Shown here: piece by piece, positions 44,152-53,752 of the stretch
How positions within the stretch are numbered: the stretch's first letter is position 1
Layout: every line of letters starts with the position of its first letter
Notes under the pieces: generated by a model
The model's database searches: none
What the model saw: only the letters and a program-made list of their open reading frames with translations
Told to the model about the DNA's origin: nothing
Program-made: the position numbers and the translations under genes
Origin: Roridomyces roridus
Taxonomy: Eukaryota; Basidiomycota; Agaricomycetes; Agaricales; Mycenaceae
Length of the DNA stretch: 64,000 nucleotides
Reading direction: 5' to 3'
Assembly: GCA_029378245.1 (NCBI GenBank)
Contig: JARKIF010000173.1
Span: forward strand, 1 to 64,000

Positions 44152-45480
44152 TCCATGCAGAGAATCGTACGCCCTCCTCTTTGGCGGTGTTCATTGCTTA
44201 TGCCATTATTAGATCCGTTGGACGGGACCATCTGTCTGCCCATGCATATCCTTTCGATAGAGGAATTTTCATTACCTTTCTCGCGCTGTAATATTTATTA
44301 CCGTGGCCGCCTCGCCGTGGCTGTTTAAGATAACTCTCGTTTGTCGAAAACAAATATATGGTACGGTTGGGCAAGTGAAACGACTTCGAATAGGGTTCTG
44401 GTCACTCGCTGTTCTCTCAACATCGTTCATAACTTTGCTGCGATTGGGAGCCCACAATGTGGCGAAATCCGGGACAAAGAGTAGATTCAGGTCGTGTACA
44501 TGCGTTCAAGGAACCTTGATTCGAAGATTGCCAGAGTTATACACAGCCCACACCGGTGGGGAGGAAATGCGCTGAAATGCGACACGAATCTTCGATGGGT
44601 GGCCGGGTGGTATTGATCCTTCTGCCATTCACAAATAGTATTCGGGGAGAGGGTATTCAGTCTTGCATACGGCAAGACATCTATCATGGGCCAAGAACCG
44701 AGAAACATGTGGCTGGCGACTCTTTTGCCATCGGCAAAGATAGAATGGTCTCCGACACGACAATGCCAAGATGTAACGCCGCCGGGTGACTCTTCAGCCA
44801 TTCATGGATCACGAAGATGGAGACTGCGTTGTTCACGGCTACTCTCCCATCGTGGAGATATGATGCAATGGGCGGCAATAATAGGCAGCAAATGAAACAC
44901 AGCTGAGACCAGCGACTCTTTGGTTGTCTGTGGATCGACGCCGCGTGGTGGTCTTGATTCTTCCGCGGTACGAGGAGAATAACGCCGCCGGTCGTTCTTG
45001 GCCCTTCGGCAGCATAAAGATGAGTATTGCGGCGTCTTGACGGGCGCTAATATACGACCCTTTTGCCATTGGTGAAGATAGGAAGGAATACAATAGACCA
45101 TTGTTCTCCCACACCAGGATATGCGATCTATCACGGCCGAGAAGCATGGAGAGAGAGACAACGCATCTTGGTTTGTGGGTCCATCGTCCACACGACCCGG
45201 TATTGAGGACGGTTACTACTTCTCCGCCGTTAGATTCGATGTCAGAATACAATATATCCAGCCAGGACGGGAGACATCGGATCTGGGTGATTTTCGTCTT
45301 ATTCGCAGAGTCTCCAGGTTCCCCATAGGGCCGTTGCGTCGCAGGCAGGGTGTTACGAGGGAAAAGGCAGGTTTCAAGAACCGCCGGTGTGTGGTGGCCT
45401 GGTGGGCGGACAAGGAGATGCGTCGGGAAATTATTCGGACGGCAAGTTGATGACAAGTATTCAGGGTTCCAGATAGAGTC
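44152..45480. other. Gene-poor stretch with faint internal repeats
   Basis: No gene is supported. TTTTGCCATCGGCAAAGATAG near 44733 and TTTTGCCATTGGTGAAGATAG near 45060 share 18 of 21 bases, and the flanks of both mention similar motifs, so old duplicated units are possible. Confidence 0.35.
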
Positions 45481-45489
45481 GGGCCTGAG

Positions 45490-45951
45490 GGATCTTTTCT
45501 GTAGACGCAGGGTAGGTCGGAACGGTAAATGGCTGCCACCCCTCCCCACGACTTGTCGAAGGACTCGCGCGGCCGTCGTGTGCGGGAGATAATGGTGTAA
45601 CCCTGCGGCGCCGTTACGGTCTCGTGTTGACCTGGACGGAGATGCGTTTCCTGGAATAAATTAATATCATATTTTTCGATTTTTCTCCTGTGTTCGGGGC
45701 AGCTCAAATGGAGTGTAAAAAGGCCTCTGATATTCCAGCTACGGATTGAGACAATCGTATCTAGGCTAGCATCATCGGTTTGGGTAGAAGTTATCAAGGG
45801 ATGAGGTAAGGTATTCGGGTGGGACACAGCGGGTGTATTAGTACTGGTTTGTCCGTTTTGGGGGGGAAAAGAAAAAGAAAACGAGGAGGGAAGGGCAGGG
45901 GTGAAGGATTGTTGATTAGAAAGTTCGGGAGCTGCCCCATTTAATTTAAAC
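45490..45951 (-). mobile_element. N-terminal half of the LINE endonuclease, separated from its remainder
   Basis: The minus-strand frame carries a Ser/Thr/Pro-rich linker, then VSIRSWNIRGLFTL (catalytic Asn region), INLFQETHLRP (catalytic Glu) and SWGGVAAIYRSDLPCVYRKD. These are the first AP-endonuclease motifs, missing from the ORF at 36986-40618. Homology to the family ends near 45480. One frame change near 45946 separates it from a further upstream frame (45951-46348) that may be an ORF1 remnant. Confidence 0.75.
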
Positions 45952-46348
45952 GCACGGCGTGTACATTGGCGAACCGGTTCCGACGCTCGCTACTCTCCGC
46001 CCAGAAATGGACAAGTCGGTCCGCGCTTTCAACGCTGGAGAACCGGAGCACCACGTACGTGGAGTCTCCTCCCTTCGGATTCTGCACCTCGAACTGGGAG
46101 CGGGACCTTATACAGGCGAGTCCGGAGCGGGGCCTTAGACAGAGAGACGATCCCGAACAGCTCCTGGAAACGGCGAATACCGCGGCGAAATCATCCGCAT
46201 GGAATTTCAGCATGTAATATTCTCCTCGTACATCTTGCGTACATCCTGTGAGTGTATATCCCGCGCTGAATAGCCCCGAGAGTGCTCCAAGTGGCGTGTC
46301 CCAATCAAGCCTCGACGGTCCAAACGAACAACCAATGTTCAATCCCAA
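45952..46348 (-). other. Possible LINE upstream ORF remnant
   Basis: A 135-codon minus-strand frame with no start or family assignment. It includes YYMLKFHADDFAAVFAVSRS and STYVVLRFSSVESADRLVHF, which could be an RRM-like fold of a LINE ORF1. It ends in TAA two codons before the endonuclease frame resumes, and abuts the 3' end of the JTB-like gene. Confidence 0.3.
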
Positions 46349-46350
46349 TG

Positions 46351-46806
46351 CTACCTGATTTGAGATATGCGAGCAGCCAGCTGTCGTGCCTGCAGAGCAC
46401 GCATCCTCCGTGAACGCGAGTAGACGCCAAATAGAGCCACAGCAGCGAAAAGGAGATTGCAGCCGACGAATTCGAGGAAATCGGCGCGCTCCTGGGTGAC
46501 GACGCGGCCACAGGCGGCCCAGGCTTGTGTATGGGGTGCTTGTATTGGAGGCGGGTCAATGGCAGAGGAAGTGGTGTTTATACAGTGCATTATACGGCGA
46601 GTGCCAAAGGGTTGACAGAAGGGCTCGCTGAGCTGAAGGGTGGTGAGGTTTGGCAGACTAAGTTTCGTGTGGACACGGACAAGATCGGCGGGACATTGCT
46701 CGCATGGACCAAAGGGTGTGCAGACGATGTCTTGGCTGCCGTGAATGGTCTCCGCTGCCACGAAATAGACGAGGAGCAGCCAGGCCCAGATGAGAGGAAA
46801 GAGCAT
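46351..46806 (-). CDS. JTB-like single-pass membrane protein
   Basis: This is a 151-residue single-exon gene. The signal sequence or first span is MLFPLIWAWLLLVYFVAAE. The lumenal part is Cys-rich: VCTPFGPCEQCPAD, EPFCQPFGTRRIMHC, WAACGRVV. A membrane span (FVGCNLLFAAVALFGVY) precedes a basic cytosolic tail (SRSRRMRALQARQL). Cys spacing and the order Cys-rich/TM/Arg-rich tail resemble the jumping-translocation-breakpoint (JTB) family, whose cellular role is poorly defined. Assignment is by eye. The ATG at 46806 is only 24 bp from the ATG of the divergent SRP19 gene. An upstream in-frame extension exists but overlaps the SRP19 coding start. Confidence 0.6.
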   Translation of the reverse strand: MLFPLIWAWLLLVYFVAAETIHGSQDIVCTPFGPCEQCPADLVRVHTKLSLPNLTTLQLSEPFCQPFGTRRIMHCINTTSSAIDPPPIQAPHTQAWAACGRVVTQERADFLEFVGCNLLFAAVALFGVYSRSRRMRALQARQLAARISQIR

Positions 46807-46830
46807 GATGTCGATGACAAATCCATCGAA

Positions 46831-47721
46831 ATGTCCCGACGCGCCGCCATCATCGAAGAGGAGTTTGACGACGATACCGACCTCCCGCTCCCTAGCCATC
46901 CTCTTCCCAGCACAACCAATGGTCCTCTGATCCAGGAGATTGACATTGACGACGACCAGCGCCATGCGGGCCCTGCGTCAGCACCGCAGTCTCCATTCCA
47001 TGCCCCGCCGCACGCCGAGCACGAATTCCACCCCCAAGTGACGGATATCACTCCATACAAGAACTGGACATGTGTCTATCCCATATACATCGACGCAAAG
47101 CGCCCGTATGGCACTGGTCAACGTAGGGTTTCGCGGGAGAACGCCGTGTGGTGGCCGCTCAGCAAGGACATTGCCGACGCGAGCAATGCGCTGGGACTTC
47201 GCACGCTACACGAGGTTGACAAGTCCCATCCCCGAGACTGGGAGAACCCAGGTCGTGTGCGCATTCTGTGGAAGAAGGACGGCCGCCTTATGAATCCCGT
47301 CTTCAAGACCAAAAAGCTCCTGCTCGAGGCCATCGCAGCTCGCATCCAAAGGACCAAGCCAGCGTCCAAACCCATCCCGCCTTTCCGTTCCACTGCCCCG
47401 GCTGCTACTCCTGCTGCCCCCACGCCGACTCCAGGCAAGGGCAAGCAGGCGTCTGCCCCGGCACCCAAGAAACAGCCCGTGTCCAAAACCAAAGGACGGG
47501 TCGCCCCTACGCCGCCACTTCCACACCCACCGCTTGCCTCTCGCGTGTCCTCGTACTCTCCTGCGCTCGCTAGTGGCATGCTTGTCGATGCGGTCAAGGC
47601 TGGCATGGCCGCCCAGGCTCAGGAGGCTGCTGCTGCCCCCGGGACACCCGGTGTGCCCGGCCAGCAGTCACCAGGTGGAATGCAGAAGGGCAAGAGGAAG
47701 GTTGTACGAGTCAGAGGGTGA
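46831..47721 (+). CDS. SEC65: SRP19/SEC65, signal recognition particle subunit
   Basis: It binds helices 6/8 of SRP RNA and helps SRP54 assemble, for co-translational targeting to the ER. Single exon of 296 codons from MSRRAAIIEEEFDDDTD. An acidic N-terminal region is followed by the SRP19 domain: NWTCVYPIYIDAKRPYGTGQ, RRVSRENAVWWPLSKDI, LGLRTLHEVDKSHPRDWENP, GRVRILWKKDGRLMNPVFK and KKLLLEAIAARIQ. The C-terminal tail is Ala/Pro/Lys-rich and ends in a basic cluster (KGKRKVVRVRG), as in fungal Sec65, where the tail contacts RNA. The start at 46831 is chosen because an acidic N-terminus is usual; the upstream open frame overlaps the JTB-like gene. It is convergent with the reductase gene, 44 bp away. 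Confidence 0.93.
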   Translation: MSRRAAIIEEEFDDDTDLPLPSHPLPSTTNGPLIQEIDIDDDQRHAGPASAPQSPFHAPPHAEHEFHPQVTDITPYKNWTCVYPIYIDAKRPYGTGQRRVSRENAVWWPLSKDIADASNALGLRTLHEVDKSHPRDWENPGRVRILWKKDGRLMNPVFKTKKLLLEAIAARIQRTKPASKPIPPFRSTAPAATPAAPTPTPGKGKQASAPAPKKQPVSKTKGRVAPTPPLPHPPLASRVSSYSPALASGMLVDAVKAGMAAQAQEAAAAPGTPGVPGQQSPGGMQKGKRKVVRVRG

Positions 47722-47765
47722 TACATACAATTGTTACATTCCCATTTTACACAATACAAGGAAAT

Positions 47766-49282
47766 CTAAATCCACTCTGCGAAAGCACGCTCATACTGAT
47801 TGGCTGCCTTGACCTTGGCACCCAATTTCCTTGCCGCATACAAAGCCCAATGCGGGTTGCGCAACAACTCTCTGGCGAGGAGAACAAGATCCACCTTGCC
47901 TTCCGCGAGGTACGACTCTGCGATCTCCGGGTCCGAGATCATGCCAACGGCGCCCACGACGAGCGAGGGGTGCGCCTTCTTGATCTCCGCTGCGAACGGG
48001 ACCTGATACCCATGGCCGACCGTGATCTTTTGTTTCGACCACAGGCCACCGGAGGAGACATCCAAGAGGTCGATGACGCCCAGCTTGAGCATTTCAGAGA
48101 CAAAGATGGTGCTTTGCTCGACGCCCCATTGGAGGTAGGTGCCGTCGTCTGCCTTTTCTGGTCCTTCGACCCAGTCAAAGGCGCTGATGCGGACGAACAG
48201 TGGTTTGTCCCAGACCGAGCGGAGACGCTGGAGAAGACGCAGGGGGTAGCGCATCCGATTTTCCAGCGAGCCACCGTATCTAGATGGAAATTAGTGGCTG
48301 TTGATCACAGAAACAACGATCCTCACTCGTCAGTGCGCGAGTTTGAAAGCGGGGAGAGAAACTCGTGCACGAGATAACCATGGGCGCCGTGGAGCTCGAT
48401 GAAATCGAAACCAATTTGTTTGCAGCGCTCGGCTGCTGCGGCGAACGCGTCTTCGACATACTGGAGATCCTCGACTGTCATGGCCTTTGGCTTGGGATAC
48501 ATATCCGAGAAGGGGATATCGCTGGGAGCGTATACTACGAGCGCGATGAGGAGGAAGTCCAACAGTCAAGATTCGACCCACCATTGTCGGGCCATCCATT
48601 TTCATTTTCCTTGGCGACCCAAGAGGTTCCGTGACCAGCCCGGTCTTTGATCCAAGGAGCGTAGGTCGAAGCCTTGCGTCCGGCGTGGGCGAGCTGGATG
48701 CCGATCTTGGTGCCCTGCGCGTGGCAGAATTCGACGATGCGCTTCAATGGAGCCATCTGGGTGTCGGTCCACAGTCCGGCGTCTTCAGGGGAGATGCGTC
48801 CTTCGGGAACGACGCTGGTCGCTTCTATCATGATGCAACCTACCCCACGAGTGGCGAATCCCTGGCACATTATTTTGAATTGCTATGCATAAGATGGAGA
48901 GGAGTACTGACTCCAATATGTACGAGGTGCCTATAAAATAGTTCAGCACTCGAATGAGAATTTGAAGGAATGAAAGCATACCAATCCGTCGCGTGGCCAT
49001 CCGACGAGCTGAAGATAAGTCGTTAACGAAAGGACTTCCTGGCCGGGCAGAGATATACCTATATTGACACATCGGAGACTGGGATCGAGTTAACCAGGGC
49101 AATGTTACTCTCCTCGTTGGACGCACCACAAAGATCCTGTTCTTGAAAGTCACACCCTTGATCTCGAGCGGCTCGAAGAGTTTTGGGTGTTTGCCATCGA
49201 GGACTGTACCGATTTCGGGCTTGTTGAGAGGATAATATTCGCGAGCGTCAGGGACGGGCGTGTTTCTGAGATCGAGGGCCAT
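47766..49282 (-). CDS. Old yellow enzyme family NADPH dehydrogenase (YqjM-like)
   Basis: This FMN-dependent ene-reductase reduces activated C=C bonds with NADPH. Start [20 protein letters not shown] at 49282; several introns. After [17 protein letters not shown] the spliced sequence reads SPMCQYS-SSDG, with the redox-tuning Cys of YqjM-type enzymes, rather than the Thr of classical OYE. Further landmarks: [54 protein letters not shown] (catalytic His pair region), [28 protein letters not shown], and the FMN phosphate site [14 protein letters not shown]. The protein ends AFAEWI. No targeting signal. Length near 420 residues fits the class. The promoter faces the aquaporin gene. Confidence 0.92.
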
Positions 49283-49774
49283 GGTTGTTGTGGGAGGAGA
49301 GCGCGTCGGTCGCTTAATAAACGCGTCTCCGGCAGTCTCCGGCCCGTATCCCGTCTTACTAATTTCTTCCTAGTCCGCAAAGCCCGGACCCTTCCCGAAC
49401 GTGCCCGATATCGGAAGAGTCGTTCCTTTCCAGAACCTCGGGAGATATCGTACTCCCACGTATCCAACTTCAAGCTCGTGGAGCGCAGCGTAAAACGCGC
49501 AGTGAACCAAGCAAAATCTGAAATCTGGTTGAAGCCGGTTGAAACTTGAAAGCCTCGCACTTTTCGCAACGTCTGTGTTCTGCATCTTGTGTTTCTCGTC
49601 TGTTTCCGCCACTTGGAAGACAACACGCAAAGACACGACTTCAGAGCTGTATTCCCCGGTGGTCTGGACTCTGCACGTCAGTACAGGTAAACTCGACTCC
49701 GCTCTTCTTATGGCTCCAGGGAGAGGTATAACTACAGGTGGGACCGTACGCCAGCAGCATAATTTCTAGCCCCC
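49283..49774. other. 490-bp divergent spacer
   Basis: Shared upstream region of the reductase and aquaporin genes. No gene or clear motif recognised. Confidence 0.4.
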
Positions 49775-50907
49775 ATGTCCATTATCGAGTCAAACGTGTC
49801 TACAGCCCACACACCTCTGAACAACACCTTTGCGCGTTGCCGGTATGTCGTCCTGCTTATGGTAATATTTTCTCTCACAGAAATCCGCATAGTGAAGTCC
49901 TGAGAGAGCCCTTCGCCGAGTTCCTGGGCGTCACCGTCCTCGTTCTTTTTGGTGCAGGTGTAAACTGCCAGGTCCTTTTGTCGTCCTCCAATGACGTCTC
50001 TTCGTCGCCTAAAGGCGTAGGTGCCCAATGCCGGTTTCGTAGCCCACTAACGTCTTTGAAGGATTACCTTTCTGTCTGTTTCGGCTGGGCGGTAAGCTCT
50101 TCTCTTTTCCCCGTTGTTCAGGCACTTGACGTCCCCTAGGTCGGGCTCTGTCTCGGCGTTTGGATATCCAGCGGCATATCCAAGTCCCACATCAACCCAG
50201 CAGTACGCGAGCACGCTCTCTCCCCTCAATAGATTCTCACCTCTCGCAGGTCACTCTAGCCATGGCAACCTGGCGCAGGTTCCCTCTCAAAAAAGTGCCA
50301 GCCTACATCCTCGCCCAGCTCTTGGGTGGTTTCACTGGCGCCGCTCTCGTCTATGCGACCTACTTTCGCGCCATCGACATCTTCGAAGGCGGCTCTGGCG
50401 TCCGCACAATGAAGACTGCTGGTGTCTTTGGCGCCTACCCCGTCGACTACATTTCCGACGCATCTGCCTTCTTCGCAGAGCTTCTCGGGACGGCCATCCT
50501 CGTCCTCGTCATCCTCGCCATGACGGATGAGAACATTAACAGCACCCCACATCCAAGATTGTTCCCGCTGACGATCTTCATCGTCATGCTAGGGATTAGC
50601 TCCTCCCTGGGCATGCAAACCGGCTTCGCCATGAACCCCGCGCGTGATTTTGGCCCGAGGCTGCTTTCTGCCGCGGTCGGGTATCCTGGCACCGTCGTGT
50701 TCAGTTTCCGGCACCAGTATTGGCTCTGGACGGGGATTTTGGCCCCTGTTGCTGGCGCCCAGCTTGCTGCTGCTTTGTACGACGTGATTTTGTACAATGG
50801 CGAGGACAGTATCGTCAGAAAATTGTAAGTGGGACTGAAATTGCTAGAGCTCGACTGACGAAGATCACAGCACCACCATGAAGGAGACGGAAATGAATGT
50901 AGTTTAA
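49775..50907 (+). CDS. Aquaglyceroporin (MIP family)
   Basis: It forms a membrane channel for water and small solutes such as glycerol. Start MSIIESNVSTAHTPLNNTF at 49775; introns near 49843, 49972, 50091, 50195 and 50825. Spliced landmarks: EPFAEFLGVTVLVLFGAGVNC (span 1), VGLCLGVWISSG, the first NPA box SHINPAVTLA built across an intron, YILAQLLGGFTGAALVYATY, FFAELLGTAILVLVILAMTD, and the second box GFAMNPARDFGPRL. The Asp after NPAR is the hallmark of glycerol-permeable channels. Six spans are visible. A short spliced last exon gives the tail TTMKETEMNVV. Start choice is the first ATG that leads into span 1. Confidence 0.92.
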
Positions 50908-50935
50908 AAAATTAGTTGACGACTGTGTAAGATAG

Positions 50936-51812
50936 CTAGTGAACGACAAGTCTCGCCTTTTCCTTCTTCTCCGCGTCCGCGCGCTGCTTTGCGAGCATCC
51001 GCGCCAGCTGTGGATTCTTCTCCTCCCACTCCTTCCTCTTGCGTGCCTTTTCAGCCAGCGCGGCCTTCTCGGCTGCCTCATGACGGGCACGAGCCGACTC
51101 GCGTTGCTTTTTGAGCACATCCACCTGCGCCTCCCGCCGGGCCTTCGCCTTGACCTGGGCACGCCGGTCCTCTAGCTTCTTGCGGTCCTCAGCAAGCTCC
51201 AAGCGTGCTACATGGGCTTTGCGCTTTGAGGGCTTCATATGAGAAAAGTCGTACACGATGGGGCGGGGCGGGGCGGGTGTGCTTTCGCGCTGGGCAGGTG
51301 GCCGGGCGGCGCGCCAGAGCCAAACGGTTTTTTCGTTGTCTGAAGTTGCAGACTTGGAGGGTTTGGGAGCACCTCTCTTGGCTGGAGATTGAACGATTGT
51401 GCGCGTTTCGCGGACGTGTTGGACGTAACGCTCGCCTTGTATTCGGGGCAGGATGTGGTGTTTGAGGAATCTAGGACGTGCAATGAGATTCCGAGGTGCT
51501 CCGGGATAGAACGCGAACATACGAGATGGAACGGACGGGATGACGCGGGTGTGGAGGTTCAGGCGGCGGAATGCGTTTGCGGCCAGTCCGGGCATATCTA
51601 GTACCCTTGCTCGACTCTTCGCTCTCGGCTGGAATCGTCAAGGCAAACGACGGCGGCGGTGGTTCCCTCAGTGCCAATTTGTATATTTGAGTCGTGGTCA
51701 GGCCCATTTTTGTTGCATCGCGGGCAATAACTTTTCGGACGAGACGGATGCCTTGTTGGAGGGCGGCATTGTCATGAGCGACGCGGGCAGCCCATGGAAG
51801 TGGGATGGACAT
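50936..51812 (-). CDS. Conserved hypothetical protein, possibly mitochondrial
   Basis: Two exons: the first from MSIPLPWAARVAHDNAALQQ (start at 51812) through RIPPPEPPHPRHPVRSIS, ending at a gtatgt donor near 51506; the second begins FLKHHILPRIQGERYV and runs to 50936. The C-terminal half is a long, strongly charged helix (KKLEDRRAQVKAKARREAQ, KARKRKEWEEKNPQ), probably a coiled coil. No family with a known function was recognised. The head-to-head arrangement with mitochondrial ribosomal protein uS8m, 37 bp between start codons, and the basic composition make a mitoribosome-linked role conceivable, but this is inference only. Confidence 0.65.
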
Positions 51813-51849
51813 GAGTACAAAATTTGGTTTTTGATCGGACTCTCTTTCA

Positions 51850-52311
51850 ATGCTCCCTCACGACCTCTGCGCGCGCATCCAGAATGCCTTCCGCGCCCGG
51901 CACCACAGAATCGCTGTAAACCACAGCACACAAAATCTGGGCATCATGTCCATTCTCCTCCGCGGCGGCTTCGTCTCCAACCTCACACGCGGCACCCTTG
52001 CAGAGCCATCCCCTGCAGCCTTCCTCACCGTCGGTGACGCACAAAAACGCATATGGGCAGACCTCAAGTACCGCGACGACTTTCCCGTCCTTAGCACCAT
52101 GGAGGTCATCAGCAAGCCCAGTAAACGCGTTTTTATGGATTTGGCGGAAATTCGGAGGTTGTGCACTGGGAGGCGGGCGCAGAACATCAAGCCGCTGGGG
52201 CTCGGGGAGATTATTGTCGTGCGGACGAATGACAAGGAGAATGAGTGGCTGGAGGCACGGGAAGCCGTCCAGATGAAGTTGTCGGGCGAGGTCATTTGTC
52301 GGGCGCAGTAG
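51850..52311 (+). CDS. MRPS8: Mitochondrial small-subunit ribosomal protein uS8m
   Basis: Single exon of 153 codons. MLPHDLCARIQNAFRARHHR matches the N-terminal S8 helix (HDLCARIQNA). Next come NLGIMSILLRGGFVSNLTRG, WADLKYRDDFPVLSTMEVIS, KPSKRVFMDLAEIRRLCTGR, and GLGEIIVVRTND near the C-terminus, the S8 rRNA-binding part. Eukaryotic cytosolic uS8 differs clearly in these blocks, so the bacterial-type sequence indicates the mitochondrial subunit. The N-terminus is basic and may double as targeting signal. Confidence 0.88.
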   Translation: MLPHDLCARIQNAFRARHHRIAVNHSTQNLGIMSILLRGGFVSNLTRGTLAEPSPAAFLTVGDAQKRIWADLKYRDDFPVLSTMEVISKPSKRVFMDLAEIRRLCTGRRAQNIKPLGLGEIIVVRTNDKENEWLEAREAVQMKLSGEVICRAQ

Positions 52312-52841
52312 GCGGTTTTGTGAGTCGTGGTTTCCCTGTCTCTTTTAAAAAGTGTCTAATCAAGGTAGATTGTGCATCCGGAAGTGCTCTGGTTGCATAC
52401 GGCGTGTCTTAGCATCTCAATAATCATCCATGGTCTACAATGCTTTTCTTGCGTTTTTTTTCAACACGTTTTTCGGTCCCGAATCTCCCCATGTCCTGGT
52501 GATCTTTGAGCTTCTTGTCTGGGACATAACTACCTACGCTTTTGGTGAGGACTTTGAATCCGCGGGTCTCCGAAGAATTTATCTACCGCTGGGGTTCCCA
52601 TTCATGGCATGTGCGACAGGGGACACGATTGAACCGTATAGACGATAGGAATATTTTTCGTTATTCTATTCTACGCACTCATCTCGTCTTGCAGTTACCA
52701 ATTGTACCGTAAGGTCAAAATAAATTTGCTTCCTGCGCGGGCAAAGTAGGAGCGAGACGATATCGCTCTTGATAATCCGTCATTGAAAATGATACAATTG
52801 TACAAAACGAGATCGTTGCAAATCTAAATCTCCTCCCCACC
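52312..52841. other. 530-bp convergent spacer
   Basis: A 72-codon ORF from the ATG at 52430 has a hydrophobic start (MVYNAFLAFFFNTFFG). It has no splice context or family and is not called. Otherwise nothing is seen. Confidence 0.35.
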
Positions 52842-53752
52842 TCAATCCATACCGTTCCCGGCATCGGGCACCTCTACTTGCTCTGCCGGCCCCCCATCCT
52901 CCACCAAAACAAAGGGGTCGTCCTCTCCCCCACCACCCTCTGGTATCTGGTCTGGCCCACCGACATTGGCCTGTCGCCAAACCGCCTCAAGGCCGCCTTG
53001 CACCGGCGGCTCCAGGTTCGCTAAGAAAACCGCATGAAGATGACGTTTGTGCGGGATGGCGGGGACGGCCTTGATGACTGGCGGAGTGTCGGCGCGTTGC
53101 TTGCGGCGAGGCGCAATGCGAACGATCCTCTTCGAGCGCCGGGGGCATAGCCATTTGAGCAGGGCGAGCACGAGCAACACCGCGATACCGACTGCCACGA
53201 CAGCCGCAGCCACCATCAAGCCCAGCTCGCTAAACGTTCTTGTCGACGACAACTTCGTGGCGAAACCGGCGGGATCGGAGGGGCCTTCTTCGGACTGGCC
53301 CAACGGAATTTGGTCTTCTTTGCCTGCCGACAGTGGGGATGGTAACGACGGCGAGGCTGTACGGAAGTCGAGCTGGGTCTCGCCAAGGTAGGCGGAGCAG
53401 AAGGCAGCCGGACTGGCAGACCGACCAAAGTGCGGGAGGTTGGGGCCAAAAGGGTGCATGCTATCCGGGGAGCTTGTGTTGACGAATACGACGATGGGAG
53501 GGTCGACGCGTATCGGAAAGCACCTCGCTGAATGGCGATTAGCGCGAAAATATTCGATGAGATAAAAAGACTCACGAGAGGATCTACCTGGTCTAAGACA
53601 GCCTCGAGGGTGGCCAGGGCTCGAGACTTCGCAGTCTCTTGCCAACTTAGAAGTGCACGGGTCGCTCCGTGGCGTGTAGGCGGGTCAAGGATGACCGGAA
53701 GTGCGAAGATTGTAGCGAGTAGCATGTACGCATACTTGGCGAAGATGAGCAT
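52842..53752 (-). CDS. Two-span membrane protein of unknown function (right copy; splice junction out of phase)
   Basis: Start MLIFAKYAYMLLATIFALPV at 53752 gives the first hydrophobic segment; exon 1 continues RHGATRALLSWQETAKSRAL. Exon 2 (from 53527) encodes DSMHPFGPNLPHFGRSASPA, a Ser/Pro-rich stretch, a second membrane span (LMVAAAVVAVGIAVLLVLAL), a basic segment (KWLCPRRSKRIVRIAPRRKQ) and a Gly/Asp/Glu-rich tail ending DAGNGMD. The two candidate donors (gtagat after 53588, gtgagt after 53576) both join exon 2 in the wrong phase. The left copy has one more G at this point and joins correctly. A one-base loss or a consensus error is therefore likely. No family recognised. It shares a 113-bp promoter with the rightward gene. 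Confidence 0.5.

Larger units (their letters stand above)
40628..45480. other. ~4.85-kb segment interrupting the LINE endonuclease ORF
   Basis: Endonuclease coding homology stops on the minus strand after ...KDPSGP (near 45480) and resumes with VLQLDKWLIYNVYLLPE (near 40615). In related elements these parts are adjacent. The intervening DNA holds the deaminase-like gene (41015-42302) and the F-box gene (43052-44151). The bases ACT occur at both edges (minus strand CCCGACT / ACTTCATGG), too short to prove a target duplication. No inverted repeats were seen at the ends. Confidence 0.55.

Noticed and set aside
40620..45485. ACT as a proven 3-bp target-site duplication around the segment in the LINE
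   Set aside because: Three bases match by chance too easily, the reading frame at the joint is off by one, and no terminal repeats were found.
52430..52648. 72-codon ORF in the uS8m 3' spacer
   Set aside because: Short, AT-rich and hydrophobic at the start only; no splice or homology evidence.
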